A stretch of 64,000 bases of DNA from Echiichthys vipera (lineage: Eukaryota; Chordata; Actinopteri; Perciformes; Trachinidae), in NCBI GenBank assembly GCA_963691815.1, contig OY829656.1, positions 8,326,752 through 8,390,751 of the forward strand, read 5' to 3'. The notes below the pieces were generated by a model. It saw nothing but the letters and a program-made list of their open reading frames with translations, was not told the DNA's origin and did not search any database. Every line of letters starts with the position of its first letter. Positions within the stretch are counted from its first letter, which is position 1. Of this stretch, positions 1 to 12,356 are shown piece after piece. The position numbers and the translations under genes are program-made.

Positions 1-3000
1 TTTAATGGCAGTCACACATAAACTATGCATAGTTCAATATAAATTAAGCTATTTTATTGTAATTCTGAGTAAATCTTGTCATGTAGGCCTACACCCCTTT
101 AACACGTTTCCCTAAAATCTTATAAAGTAAACTACTTTAGGTGGAAAAGGATGCTGGATAATTTCATTCATGCTAAAATTATTTCTGATAAACCTGTAAT
201 CAAATCAAATATTTAAAGGCCGATTCCACTTATTTTTACATATAAACGGGTTGGTTTCCTCACCATGGCAAGTACTCGTGTGGAAACATGTATAATGTCT
301 TCTGAGACTCTGGAGGAGCTTTGTCCAAGTCCCTTATGATGTCATCAGGGCTTCTCTCAGCACTCAGCTTGGAGCTACAACATCATTACAGGACAAAGGC
401 CGGTGATATACTATATTTTTCTTATTCAGTTCAGTTCAATTCAATTCAATTTTATTTTCAGTGTCAAATCATAACAGAAGTTATCTCAGATTCCCCGATG
501 AGCAAACAGCAAGTTGTAATGAGACCATCGGAAACAATGACTTGGAAACAGGGGCTATGAAAACCTAAAACTATTCAATTAAATTAATAAAGATCAATTC
601 CAAAAATAGTTGGCAATGAATTTCACCATTGCTTAGTTGGGTCTATACTATGATGCACAGCATCATACATGTTAGTTTTAGTCTAGGTTATTAGTTATCC
701 TCTTTGGTAAATTCTTTTTCAGAGTTATGCCGAAAACACACCAGTGGGTCGACCTGCCATGCAATGTCTATGGAAAGCATCAGCGAGTGTGGCCAGATAA
801 TACATAATGTGACTCCTATGATATTTTTTCTGCTTGAAACCCATGAACACATCTCTCTGCCGCAGGAAAAATGTGATTAGTGCGGCGATTGGCTCGTGTG
901 TTTTCGTCATACACAGTATATCGCCTCTGACCTCATGGACAAATGCACCAAAATGTATCAGACAATAATGCCTTTCATCTGTTTTCTCTCTGTTTTGTGA
1001 CGGATCAATTTTACCGGTCCAACAATCAAGCAATTTTAAAGCTAACGTTTGATAAAGCTGATCCGAGGATTGAGAACTTGTTCAGCTCATTTCCTGGCTG
1101 CTAACTAGTGGGCAGCTAGCAGTTGACTACCTTGCTAATTCCACCATGCTTTTATGTCACACCTCTTAACTTTACAGAAAATGTTCAGATCAAAGTTGTC
1201 ACTCATCTAGCCAAAGCATTGTGCTGTGACAAGTTTGTGGATGAAACATTTAGTGGTTCAATTTTACCAAGCCCCCACCACAGAGCTTACCTGGTTGATC
1301 CAATCAGGAAGTGCCAAAAACTGCCATTCTCCGAGTGTCCACTAGGGAGAGGTTTCATAATTAAGCCGTTTCTCATTGACCCCCATGTTAAACAGGCCGT
1401 TTTCACAGCATAATTAAACCTGTTTAAGGCCTGGTACAAAAAAACATTCTAGTCTTTATGTTTAGAACATATCTCCATGACAACACTGAAGGAGGTGAAT
1501 TTTTTTCTACCAGACTAGCTTTTATTTTATTGGAGGTTAAAGTTTATGAATAATTAGGGACGCGGCCTCTTGAGTGACAGTAAGCTTTTGGCCCTCACTA
1601 CTCCTTGGAGGCATATTTCAGCCAGATGGACGTATCTCCCTCCCCCCCAACGTCACATACATGCCCTTTTTTGGGCGGGGTCAAAGTTTGACAAGATGGC
1701 GACTCCCGTAGGCGAGTACGATTGGATCAAGTTCAGAGAACGGACCCCGACGGTTATGCTATGTCCATTTTTTCTATGAATTTTACTCATTCGGTGGTTG
1801 GCTGACTAGTTAGCTAGCTAGCTCATGCTTCCACAAAAGCCGCAGAAGACAGGAACTGTCTGGGTTGTGATGGCACAACACGTCGCTATACTGTGGGAGA
1901 CTGCTTAATCCTCATTCTCCTTGATTGAGACATCAGATCTCAAGAACTGCAACCACGATTCAGATGCTACTAGGATCTAAGGAAACCTCTCCGATTTTCC
2001 ACAACGCCAACCATCGCAATGTTGATGGAGTTACAGCAATATTTACATAATTTTGACTACACTCTACATTATGATCCTTGCATGTTATGTTCATTTTACA
2101 CTGAAGTTACTAATACATTGAGAGAATACTCAATACTTTTCATTTCTTAAGTACTTAATCCACAGGGGAGTATACACAAATAAGCTTTACCATGTGGCTA
2201 TTTCATAAGGAATATTTATTTCTTGAATTACCAGAAAACATGCTCTGTCAGACAAATGAATCTATTGATTGAAAAAGTTACTCATGTATGGAAACAGTTG
2301 TTGCCCTAATTGTTTCTCTGAAAGAGTTGTAGTCCCCCCCCCCCCCCCCGCAGGAGAATAGCAAGCAGTAGAGCTACTCTGAAGTGTAAAATTGCAGTTG
2401 AAAGTGGGAACTGAGGCATGTCTGTTGTACTCCTGTTTCTCTGTGTCGAAGGAGCTGAGTGGTGACAGGCTTCCAGCTAGGGAATACCATTTCCAGTCTC
2501 CCCCTTCTAACCCTCAGCCCCATCCCCATCTACCCCCCCCCCCCACCCCCCACCCCCATCCCCCACCCCCAATCCCACAAGGATGTCTGGGGGTCACTGG
2601 GCCACTTTAGGTTGCTGAGTCAAAAAAAGACTCATCAGACTGTAACAAACAGTAAGGAGGGGTAATGAGTGAAGCGAAGTGTTAAAAGTCATCACAGGAT
2701 GTGCAGTTGAGTGTGAGGGCAGTTGAAGGGCTGAGGATGTGAGAAACAGTCCAACAACAAAGTGTGGGTTATTGGGCCAGCGGGGCATGGGTTCCACAGG
2801 GTTGCTTCCCTTGAGTTTCTCTCCCTAAAGTGTTTCCATGGGTACCACAGCACTTAGCATCCACTTCCTGTTTCCTCCTGCTCCTCCTCAGGCAGCGATG
2901 CTAGATTTCTTGTGTGCAGCAGCAGCGGCAGGAGAATGAATGAATAAGTAAAAGGCTTTCCCCTCTGTTCCCTCGTCACATTCAGCAAAACAGACTTCGC

Positions 3001-4289
3001 AGACCTTCCATATGGAATAATTCAATAGGCAGCAACTTGGGAGAGAGACGTGGCAGCGCACACACATCAGCAGGCAGGGCAACAGTATCAACAGCACACT
3101 GAGCACAGTCGCACTCGGCTCAATGTAACAGCGACGTGACAGCGGGGATTCACATCTGATGAGCACACCGCGGCGGCTTGTAATGCTGCCGATACCCCGG
3201 TGGAACAGTAAAGCATTGTGGGAGCTCCAGCCATGCCAGGGATATAGATATTACAGGGAGCTGGAAGCCAGCTGAACATGTGTGACACAGGCCAGAGGTT
3301 GAGATGATGAAGGGAGGGTTTGAAATGAAAGAGAGAAAGGGAAGGGAAAATGAAACTGAGAGGACTGAATTTATCCACTTACTGAGCAATTCCACCCCCA
3401 TCTGTCTCTCTCTCCTTCTCTTCCTCTTTCTGTCTTTTTTTCACTCTCTCTCCCTCTCTCTTTGGGGCGCCGGGTCTTTGATCAGATGCTGAAGCTATAA
3501 ACATTACCAGCTGGCCTTGTGATCCACATAAAGAGGTCAGCAGAGTCGGGGGCTGAGGGGGCTGCGTTTCCAAGAGCGGTAACTCTACTCCCAGTGGCCG
3601 GCAGCACCCACGGCTGACATCTGGGAGAAGTTCTCCATTTCAGAGACACTCTGAATCAGCTAAAAACAAACCCTCCTCTGACACACACACTCACCATATC
3701 AAACACGCCAGAATAGACAATAAGGTCGTGTTCCTCTTTTTACAACGTAGTAGTAACACTTCTACCATCTGTTTTCTCGAGGACAGAAATATAACGCAGC
3801 CACAGGTAGCTGTTTGGGTGGACAGGAGGAGTTAGGGCGGCTCTGATTAGATATTCATGGACTTGTGCATTTAGTATTCATGAATGAACAGAACAGAGAG
3901 ACGGCTGAATATTCCCCCGGTGGACTTTTCAGTGCCTAGTTTTTGTCTTTCCGATGAACGGATCAGATTTCAGATTGCGACTCATTCTGACTTCACACAG
4001 TTAAATCTGGCCCTGAGGAAGGCGTTAACTACTCAACGTCTGACGTGTGTACACTTTTAGGTTGCTGGAAAGACAGGAGGTGAAAGGTGTTGGGGCAGAG
4101 AATGGGTGCACCACTGTTGACAAGTCTTGCAGCATAGCTGAAGGGCGTCCAAACTTGAAGGTGCTCCGTGAAGCTTCCACTGGAGGGTGGCCCCAGAGGT
4201 TCCTTAATCCCCAAAGACCTCCATGCTAAAATGCCCAACTTTACAACAGAAATAGACTCCATAGCTAATATCATCGTTCATGACATCTA

Positions 4290-5760
4290 TACAAGATAAA
4301 TAAAGTTGTAGACTAATTTTCATCTAGTTAATTGTCTTTTAAGTTACTATCTTTTAAAGAGTGAGTTAAAACAATAGTGACTGGTCATATGACCCACTAA
4401 TGAAAGTGCTTGTACTTGTCTCTTAGCTGAGAAATACGACCAGAGTGTCTGTGGTGACTTTCCTGCGCTAAAATCAAATGCGGCGTATAGTTAGTGGCGC
4501 TTTTTACGTCGTTCCCCTTCTCTTTTCGGACACCCTATCAGTGTGGAGCATGTCAAGGCATCATGTCACATTGTGGAGGTGAGTGCTGTCAATTTAATGA
4601 TGTCATATAGTCAACACTGTTCTGTTTCTAAAGGAACTCTGGGAGATGAGAGGCTCGCCGGCAGTTACATCTAGGGCCGAAACAATTACTCGAGTAACTC
4701 GAGTGACTCGTTTACAAAAATGCATCAAGGCAAAATGTCTGCCTCAATGATTCGTTTAATTCTGGTGCGTTGTGCGGCCTGTTCAGCGCAGGGATCATTG
4801 TTCCACACAGACTGTTTTTGCGGATGCACACCACTACATCCTCAAAAGATGATTAACTAGAACTGTTCTACCACAACAGCACGACATCAATGTCTCAGCG
4901 TCTGAGCTGAAAGCAGCTCGTTATTAACGCCACTTCACCGAGCGCCGCTGTTTCGGTTTAAGGAGAGCCGTTGCCAAAGTGATGCGTAACGTTAGCTGTC
5001 CTCTATGTTTTGTTTTTCATGAACGTTAAACATAACGTTACCTCCCTGGACAGTCTTTATAGTTTTGTTTGAGTAAATGTATCAGTGGAGTTTTGTACAT
5101 TGCTTGTTGTTGTTGGAAGATACATTTTGTTGGAAGTGAGCGAGTTGCTCTTCCTGATAATATCTATCTCTAATTAATTTTTTTCTACATTAGTCTATTT
5201 GTCTTTGAAACCTACCACACCAAATTAGCCTACCCCAGACTTGATACATTTTTTTGCAAAATAACACAACTTATAATAAATTTTACGCATAATTATAATT
5301 TTTTTAAATCCGATTACTCGATTAATCGATGGAATAATTGGTAGAATACTCGATTACAAAAAGATTTAATAACTGCAGCCATAGTTACATCTCACCGCCA
5401 AAGTGCCCCCTAGAGACCACGTATGTCAATTCTTAAGGATTTGCATCTTTGAGTGACAGGTGGGTGCCGTCTCAGGTGGGTAGCATAGACTGTAGGCTTC
5501 ATCCACACTCCACCTCTTAGCCCATTATTGGGTTAACCAGGAGTTAGGTGCCGTCAGGCACTGCTAAGATGCCGGCAGACGGAGCCACTCACATTGAGCT
5601 TCATTTGGTCTCTCCTGAAAGCTGAGTAACGTCACAGAGGCTACGTCCGTATTTTATACAGGCTACGGTCAACACCCTCCTCTACAGACAATACAGGACT
5701 TTCAAAAACATCGCTCCATGGTGCTTCTTGTGGTCAAAACTCTGCAGGATACCTTTAATA
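4290..5760 (+). repeat. Dispersed repeat interrupted by the hAT-like element
   Basis: The flanks of the hAT-like insertion (about 4290-4672 and 5385-5760) belong to one repeat. It begins with TTTTCATCTAGTTAATTG and CATATGACCCACTAATGAAA and continues through GCAGTTACATCT and CACCGCCAAAGTGCCCCCTA. Related copies occur inverted at 11820-11990 and in the same direction at 55705-56025. Confidence 0.6.
4673..5384. mobile_element. hAT-like non-autonomous element with 8-bp target duplication
   Basis: A 712-bp segment flanked by identical TTACATCT direct repeats (4665-4672 and 5385-5392). Its ends, AGGGCCGAAACAATTA and the complement of TTAATAACTGCAGCCATAG, are imperfect inverted repeats resembling the AGGGCTGCAAC ends common in fish hAT elements. 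Inside are many TCGAGTAA/CGATTAAT motifs and no transposase frame. An 8-bp duplication is characteristic of the hAT superfamily. Confidence 0.7.
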
Positions 5761-6086
5761 TTTATGCTATTAACTTTAAAATACCAGGATTACTGTGCAC
5801 TCTAAAATGTGTAAAATTATGATCTGCAGCTGCAACTAACAAATATTTTTCATTTTTTAATTGATTTCAACAATGAATTTATTATCAAAATTGTCTCTAG
5901 TTTAATCATCTAAGTTATCACACAGACCAAATGAATAATCATTTTAGTCTGGAAGTTCTGGTGGAAAATAACGCCATAACCACATCTCGTGCTGATGCCT
6001 TCAATAAGCCTGTCTGTCATGTGTTAACATGGTTTCCTCTGTCTTTCTGTGTTTACACTGGCTCTTCTGCTGAGTGGAAACATTAT

Positions 6087-6087
<1 letters not shown>

Positions 6088-6173
<86 letters not shown>

Positions 6174-6213
6174 GCGTGTGCGTGTGCGTGTGTGTGTGCG
6201 TGTGCGTGTGTGT
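6088..6213. repeat. TG microsatellite with TGTA and TGCG variants
   Basis: About 126 bases of TG repeats with TATG interruptions at the left end and CGTG interruptions at the right end. Confidence 0.95.
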
Positions 6214-6625
6214 AGGCTAGTGCATTTTCAGTACAGTTTTAACTGTTGCCGGCTGAATGGCACATTGTAAAGTAAAAGCCTAGGCATTAGGCGGCCCTAT
6301 TAACAAACCTGTGACATCACTTCTGGACATAGGAGCCCTGTTCTCCACATAATAGAACTATTGAAACCCCCTCACTACCATCACTGTCCATTGCACACCA
6401 GACTCTGGCAGTACACCCATGTGCAAAAACCATCACCTGTTGCAGCTTAGTGTCTGGCCTGAATATGAAGCCTGTGGGCGTGTTGGAGGCTCCTTCAGAT
6501 AGCTATTGGTCCCAGGAGCGCGAGGGAACACCACGATATAGATAGAGACAGAGTGAACATGTATGAGTGTGTCCTTGACATGCTTGGCACGTGGCCAGAG
6601 AAAGAAAATAAAAAAGAAACTGTAC

Positions 6626-7195
6626 CTGACCAGCTGTGTCATACAGTCCCAGCAAGTACTGCTTTCCACCAACGTTGACACTCACTGCAAGGAGATGACA
6701 AAGAGCAGTTGAGAGGAGGAAGGAGAGAGGGAGAGGGTGAGGGTGGGGAGCAGAAAGGGAGGGAGGGGAGGGGAGGCAGGGAGGTGGCTCAGGGTCCCCA
6801 ACCCCTCTCTGCTATGAAGAAGGCAAACAAGTGGTTTTGATTATAGCAACAGATGCAAGCCAATGCAGTTGGAGAAAGAGTGGCAGAGGAATCAGGGGAT
6901 TCACTCTGGCAAACAATACACATCCACTCTTGTGACATGTTCATGGGATTCAAAGAAAACACAGAATAGCAGCAGTTTAGCACCAACGTGTCCTGGTGTT
7001 ATGATTGTTAGACGCCCATGATGGACAGAGTAATAGAAACCTTGTATTCCTACCTGCATAATGATCAAAGACTGTGGGCACATACTCCTCAGGAAAGGCG
7101 TCATTGGCATAGCTCATCAGAAGACACGTTTTTCCCACCGCACCGTCTCCGACCACGACGCATTTTAACATGATAGTACCGGTTCCGTTGGCCAT
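6626..7195 (-). CDS. rhoq: Rho family GTPase RhoQ/TC10, first two coding exons (partial)
   Basis: Exon 1 is 7195-7054 (47 codons plus 1 nt, donor GTAGGA); exon 2 is 6684-6626 (59 nt, acceptor TTGCAG, donor GTACAG). Together they encode the first 67 residues of a Rho GTPase. The P-loop GDGAVGKT is at residues 16-23, the switch I motif YVPTVFDHY at 38-46, and the switch II start DTAGQ at 63-67. The N-terminus [12 protein letters not shown] matches RhoQ (TC10) better than its paralogue RhoJ, which has a longer, different N-terminus. RhoQ is a membrane-bound GDP/GTP switch in the Cdc42 subgroup, acting in vesicle exocytosis, insulin-stimulated GLUT4 traffic and actin control. ATG 7195 is the first ATG in this frame after the stop at 7466-7468. 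The remaining exons (from residue 68, the EDYDRLRP region) were not found in 1-6625 and should lie left of the window. Confidence 0.95.
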
Positions 7196-7251
7196 GATCC
7201 CGACCTTACCATCATCACCATTGGCCCCCCGGCGCACTGTTGTCCCGACCC

Positions 7252-7300
7252 CCTCCTCCTCCTCCTCCTCCTGCTGCTGTTGCTGCTGCTGCTGCTGCTG
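7252..7300 (-). repeat. CAG/GAG trinucleotide tract in rhoq 5' UTR
   Basis: On the rhoq coding strand this is a run of CAG/CAA triplets followed by GAG triplets, about 50 bases upstream of the start codon. In the rhoq frame it would read as about ten Gln then six Glu. That frame is open from the stop at 7466-7468 to the ATG, but contains no ATG before 7195, so the tract is most simply 5' UTR. The surrounding 7200-7650 sequence is rich in G+C and CpG, as expected of a vertebrate promoter/first exon. Confidence 0.85.
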
Positions 7301-7962
7301 GGCACGGCGGGCATCACCAGCGTCTGAGGCGGACCGCGCGGCGCACGGAGTCGGACTGGAACTGCATCTTTCTCCCCACAAACGCGGTACTCCCAAATTT
7401 GGCCGTGAAAGAGTTCCCTTTCCACGGTTGACAAAATTAACTAGACCCCTCGGTCCTAAGGAGTCCTAACGCGGGTGATCCCTAACCGAGAAACGACTGT
7501 TTTATCTCCGAGAAGTACCGCGGCTGCCACTCCGCGCCGCTGCTGCTGCCGGTCTGTCGTGCCCGCTCCCCGGTGTGCTCCACGCCTGTGCTCTCGCTGC
7601 CTGGCGCACTGTGCTGCTGGTAGACAAGGTGGGTGCGCTTGCCGAAGAGGCGGAGCTTGGGTTTAAAAGCAAGGGGCTCCGGATAAAGTACACTCCGCCT
7701 GGTGGGGATGTGTGGACCAAGGACTGTAAGAAGTTAGATCATAAATGTTTGGAAGATGTCATACAAGCATGCATTCTTTTGGTTCCTAAAAAAATAAAAT
7801 AATAAAGTATGAGATGCCCCTGAGTTGGACTGCAACACACACCATATAGCTCTGTGGGACCATTAGTCTATTCTGATGCAATATTCAACAGCTGGTAGGC
7901 TCCATTCAATTAATCCATACAGGAATATTCTTGTAAGGGTGTCATATTGAAAACATGTCTTT

Positions 7963-8062
7963 GCAGAGATGCCAGTCCACCTCCTGTGCACTGCCCAGGG
8001 ACCAAACCTGGAACTGCCCGGGGCACCTGTCCATGCGCATGCCCTCCTCCTGACATCTCTTC
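7963..8062 (+). repeat. 100-bp dispersed repeat, copy 1
   Basis: GATGCCAGTCCACCTCCTGT through CTGACATCTCTT is nearly the same as 12258-12356, in the same direction, with scattered substitutions. The family was not identified. Confidence 0.7.
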
Positions 8063-10689
8063 ATTAGTGCACTCGTATAGATCCATTTTGAGTATATGTG
8101 TGTATTTCAAGCCTGCATCACCCTAAAACTACTGCAAGTATCACTCATGTTATAGTGATTTCACTTTGGCTAGACATGCATCTGTCCTACCAGACAATAC
8201 CATGTAACACACACCACAAATTCCGGCGCAAAGAATCCCAGGGTCTTTTTCAAATACAAGTCAAATACACTCATCAAATTAGCCATCGAGACAATTTTTT
8301 TCGTGTAACAACTATTAACAGAGACATTCGGGACAGTCCTAAGGTACTGGAATGCGGTAACTGAACTCTTAAACATTTCTAAATTTAGGGAAGTGCACGT
8401 TTTTCACATGACTTTGTGGTCGAGGAGATGGATAGACAGAAATAGACACATGCTGTGCTACCGCGTTAAGGATGGATGGGATATGTGAGACTGGACCGGG
8501 GAGCTGCAGATGGTGACACCACAGGAGGAGGTATGTGTTTGAGAAAGGAGGGGGGATACAGAGATTTGACCTCTGTGGTGCAGTTGGCCAGGTGTGGGGC
8601 TGTCTCCTCGAATCAGGGCCATCATACACTCCTAAACCATCTTCATAAAGCATGCATCTCTATGGAAAGGAATACGTATTCACACACACACACATCCAGG
8701 GGCCTTAAGAAATGTGCAAAGTAAGATAACAGATGACACCATTTTACAGGACTGTGTCAGAAGCTGAGTCATTGTCCTACACGTCTCTTCTTATGTCCTC
8801 TACAGAAAATGTACACTGCACAAAGGACGGGATCTGTTACTTCATCATTGATACTCGTTCCCCACACGCCTGTTTTAAATAAATCTCAACTATTAAAACT
8901 TAGACACAGATGTGTGTGTAATTACGTCTGAGGAACAAATGCATCACCAGGGACATCCACCGTTTCTTGAGATGCAAACTTAATGGCTTCAGAGGTGCGT
9001 TTACACGACATTTCCAGCCTGTTCAGGAGATTTGGGCTTGTTTTCACTTAAATGAGCTCTGAAATGATTGGCTTATTCTATCTCAATCAGTGAAGCAACA
9101 GGGAGTCTTTAACTTCTGCTTTATCTTCTTTTCTTTTTTTTAAACATCACAAATACATGTATTTGAAGAGCAGGTGCCAGAAAGTGCTTCACAAGGGAAA
9201 ATAGCAAATAAAAGACAAAACAACAGACAGCAAAAGCAGACATAAAGCTTGAAACATAAACTAGAAAACAGTGTCCACAGATCTCAGGTCCAGTGGGAGA
9301 GAGTTCAAAGGGCTGCAGAAGTCTGACCACACAAGGCTCTAAACTTTATCACAAGAATCTTGATTCTAAATTTGACAGGAAACCAGTGTAAGGACACTAG
9401 TAGCGTGACACCTTTGAGAAGACTTGGTCAAAAGCTTGACAGCAGTGATTCCGGGGAAGCCTTGCTTAGGCAGGTTAAAAGAGAAATGCAGTTGTCAAGA
9501 CAGGAGGAAATAAAAACATAAGTAATTATTGCTATCTCAGCTGAGGACACAATGGGCCAGATTTGAGCAATGTGCCTCAGCTGGAGACAGAAGCGAACCA
9601 AACACACTTTCTTTGATAATTTCTATCCTGTTTGCATTTTTCTAATCCTAAATCAGTCACTGTGTTTTAATCACACAGCTGTCCTAATCAGCCACATGTA
9701 TTGATGACGACACATTCACTGACACACAAACTACATGATAATCTAGTGAGTCGATTGACAGGAAACTGGGCTTCTTCTGATTCCTGATAAGTGATTCTGT
9801 GAAATCAAAAGAAAGCAGTAACAGCAACTGAGAGCACATGAAAATAGTCAAATAACAGCTATTGAACTTAAACACAATAGCAGCTGACTGTACAATTTGA
9901 GCATAGTCACAATACTAATACTCTGCTTCTCCTTTTTCACCCTTTATTCCTGTTTCCTGGTTGAAGTTAAATTCTGAGCGCATCAATAGGCTGATCTCTT
10001 GGTTGATGGTCCCTAGACGTCTGTGAGCTGTCCAATCAGCTGCAAGGGGGCGGGGCTGACGATTCTCCTGCTATCATCACATTTGACAGCTGCTGCAGCA
10101 GCTCACATGACCAAACAACAATTACCTCATACATGTAGTACTCCTGCTGAAGGTGTTGCATCCCCTGCACTGGGCTGGGCAGGCGAGCGACAAGGGGGCT
10201 TCCAGCTCAGATGGCAAGAGTCAGCCTGCTGGGATGATCTCTGATGGATGCACTTTACCCTGATAGCCCACTTTAAGAGTCCGAACATCAATCACTGTGA
10301 TAATACTTCATGTGTTGTTAAATAAAAAGGTGTGAGCTATAAATTCCAGTTAGTTTGGATCACAAGGAAAAGAATAGCAGCTGTATATCCTCACAAAAAC
10401 AGACTTTATATATAGTACTATTTTACTGCCCATCATAACATGCACATAAGTTTCATACAATGTACTCTTATTCTGGTGTATATGAGTCTGTTGGACATGT
10501 GCATCACTGCTCACTCATACAGTGTGAAAAGGTGTCATGCAAACCTAAAAAAGCTTTATTTTAAAGTTATATAACAGTCCCATAGATACATTTGATCTCC
10601 CTGTGGAATTATGATTTTATAAGAGACATCGGTATTTGTCATCTGATGTGAGGGAAATGTATCTGGAATTTTAATAGTTCATTCGCTGT

Positions 10690-10985
10690 GATGTGTGAGA
10701 CATAGGTCGTTCCCCTGCTATACTCCGGATATCTCAACATCTATTGGATGGATTGGCACAACTTTTGGTACAGGGTATCAGGGTCCCCAGAGGATTAATC
10801 CTAATGACCTTGGTGATCCTCTGACCTTTCCTCTAGCGCCACCATGAGGATGATTTTGATGTTTATATATCTCAAAAACTGTCTGATTCATTTCCTGCAT
10901 GTTAATTTGGTGCAGACAAATATGGTCTTTGTGACTCTTCATGCTAGCGTCATTGGGTCAGAATTGGAATTTGTAAATAATCCTT
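10690..10985 (+). repeat. Teleost-type dispersed repeat (GATCCTCTGACCTTTCCTCT family), copy 1
   Basis: Contains TTGGATGGATTGGCACAACT and GATCCTCTGACCTTTCCTCT followed by AGCGCCACCAT. Sequence of this kind is shared with 14960-15345 and, inverted, with 36105-36535. Confidence 0.6.
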
Positions 10986-11030
10986 AAGAACTTAGAAAGT
11001 TGTTTCTAGCGGCCACTATGGCAGTAAGTA

Positions 11031-11641
11031 AGGGCGGACTCACACTGTCCTCCCGGACCGAGACCCGGACTTTAGGGTACTTGTCCCCCCTCCCTCTCCC
11101 CCCCGCGCCCCAGCCCCGTTTGTACTCACACTGCCTGGGCCTCGGCCAATGCTTCTTGCTGTCCATACGTCATCACGCCGTAACACGTCACACGCATTGA
11201 TCGCGTGTGTGTGGCTTTTTTTTACAAATCTTTCCACAGACCTCGGAGTTTTTGTGCGTCTTGTCGACTGTTTTTGAATATTTTCATCCGACCAAATCTG
11301 CAGTAAACACTCCACCTCCGCATCACATCAACATGAACCTTTCACCGCGATTGTTGTTGTTGTTAAACGTCCGCGCATGGTCCGTCCTTCTATTTACATG
11401 TCCGAACAGGCGGACATAACGCTACTGCCGTAGGGCTCGTGCTCGTGCTCGTACACGTGCGCACGCTCGTGCTCGTACATGTGCAAACGGCTCCGCTAAA
11501 GCCCACCTCTTTCAAGCGGGCCGGACGGTCCGCTGGCCGCAGTTGAGCGCGGAGCGGGTGCACTCACATGGCTTAAAGGTACTAGGCTTTAGCTGAAAAA
11601 CCGGTTTTGGCCGCGGCCAAAAGGACAGTGTGATCACGCTC
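11031..11641. mobile_element. TIR element (MITE), GC-rich, about 611 bp
   Basis: Inverted ends share TCACACTGTCCT (left, GGCGGACTCACACTGTCCTC; right, complement GCGTGATCACACTGTCCTTT). They are flanked by TAAGTA direct repeats at 11025-11030 and 11642-11647. Inside is a short duplication built on GCTCGTGCTCGTACA (11430-11480). No transposase is present. Confidence 0.65.
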
Positions 11642-11819
11642 TAAGTAGGCGAGCTTCTGGGACACATTAGAGTGATCCTGACATGGAATTCAGACTTTAA
11701 TGTTCCTTGTCATTGTACTTTTATTTGTCAGATTACAAGTGAACGCAGCATAACCGACAGTGACTAGCTCCAGCTTGGCAGACCAACGGCTGCTGACTAA
11801 AGCAGTGCATCTGGAGGGA

Positions 11820-11990
11820 ATGTCGCCACAGACACGCAGATTAGAAACTCCTCAAAGAGGCAAGTACAAGTGCTTTCAATAGTGGGTCATATGATCAATC
11901 ACCATTGTTTTAACTTACTCTATAATAGATTAGAGTAACTTAACTGACAATTAAATAGATGAAAATCTTAGGGATTACATCTTTAAACTT
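11820..11990 (-). repeat. Inverted copy of the 4.3-kb dispersed repeat
   Basis: Read on the minus strand this gives GATTTTCATCTATTTAATTG and then ATATGACCCACTATTGAAAG, matching the start of the repeat at 4290. It stops before the GCAGTTACATCT part. Confidence 0.6.
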
Positions 11991-12257
11991 GTTTTTCCTT
12001 CGTACTGCAGCCTTGCAGACCTGCAGGGCTGTAGTGTATAAGTCCTGTTTGAGCATTAAATGGATTTTGTCTTCAATCTCACCTAAATCACATAACCTCT
12101 CTCTTTAGGGAGACCGTTAAACCTACCTGTTTGTGGTGGTGGTGTTCCTAAACGTAACTGTGCTCTTTGTGCTGTGAGATCTTTTTCATCTGTGGTTAAA
12201 TTCCTCTTTACATGAGGCTCTACACTGTAGCTGTTTTTGGAGAGCAGACTGGCAGCT

Positions 12258-12356
12258 GCAGGGATGCCAGTCTGCCTCCTGTGCACTGCCCAGGGACCAA
12301 ACCTCGAACTGCTCGGGGCACCTGTCCATGGGCAGGCCCTCCCCCTGACATGTCTT
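12258..12356 (+). repeat. 100-bp dispersed repeat, copy 2
   Basis: Second copy of the 7963-8062 sequence, starting GCAGGGATGCCAGTCTGCCT. The shared block includes CTGTGCACTGCCCAGGGACC. Confidence 0.7.

Larger units (their letters stand above)
1..6625 (-). other. rhoq: rhoq intron 2 (partial), repeat-filled
   Basis: This stretch lies 3' of rhoq exon 2 on the coding strand and holds no recognisable exon. It contains a 16-base C run at 2334-2349, a C-rich CCCCA-like tract at about 2530-2575, a TG microsatellite at 6088-6213, and a nested transposon arrangement at about 4290-5760 described separately. A further probable dispersed repeat lies around 1420-1780. Reading-frame stretches here look like chance. 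Confidence 0.7.

Noticed and set aside
1..6600. Search for rhoq exon 3 (the EDYDRLRP segment)
   Set aside because: No minus-strand stretch in this interval reads like it, so the remaining exons are taken to lie outside the window.
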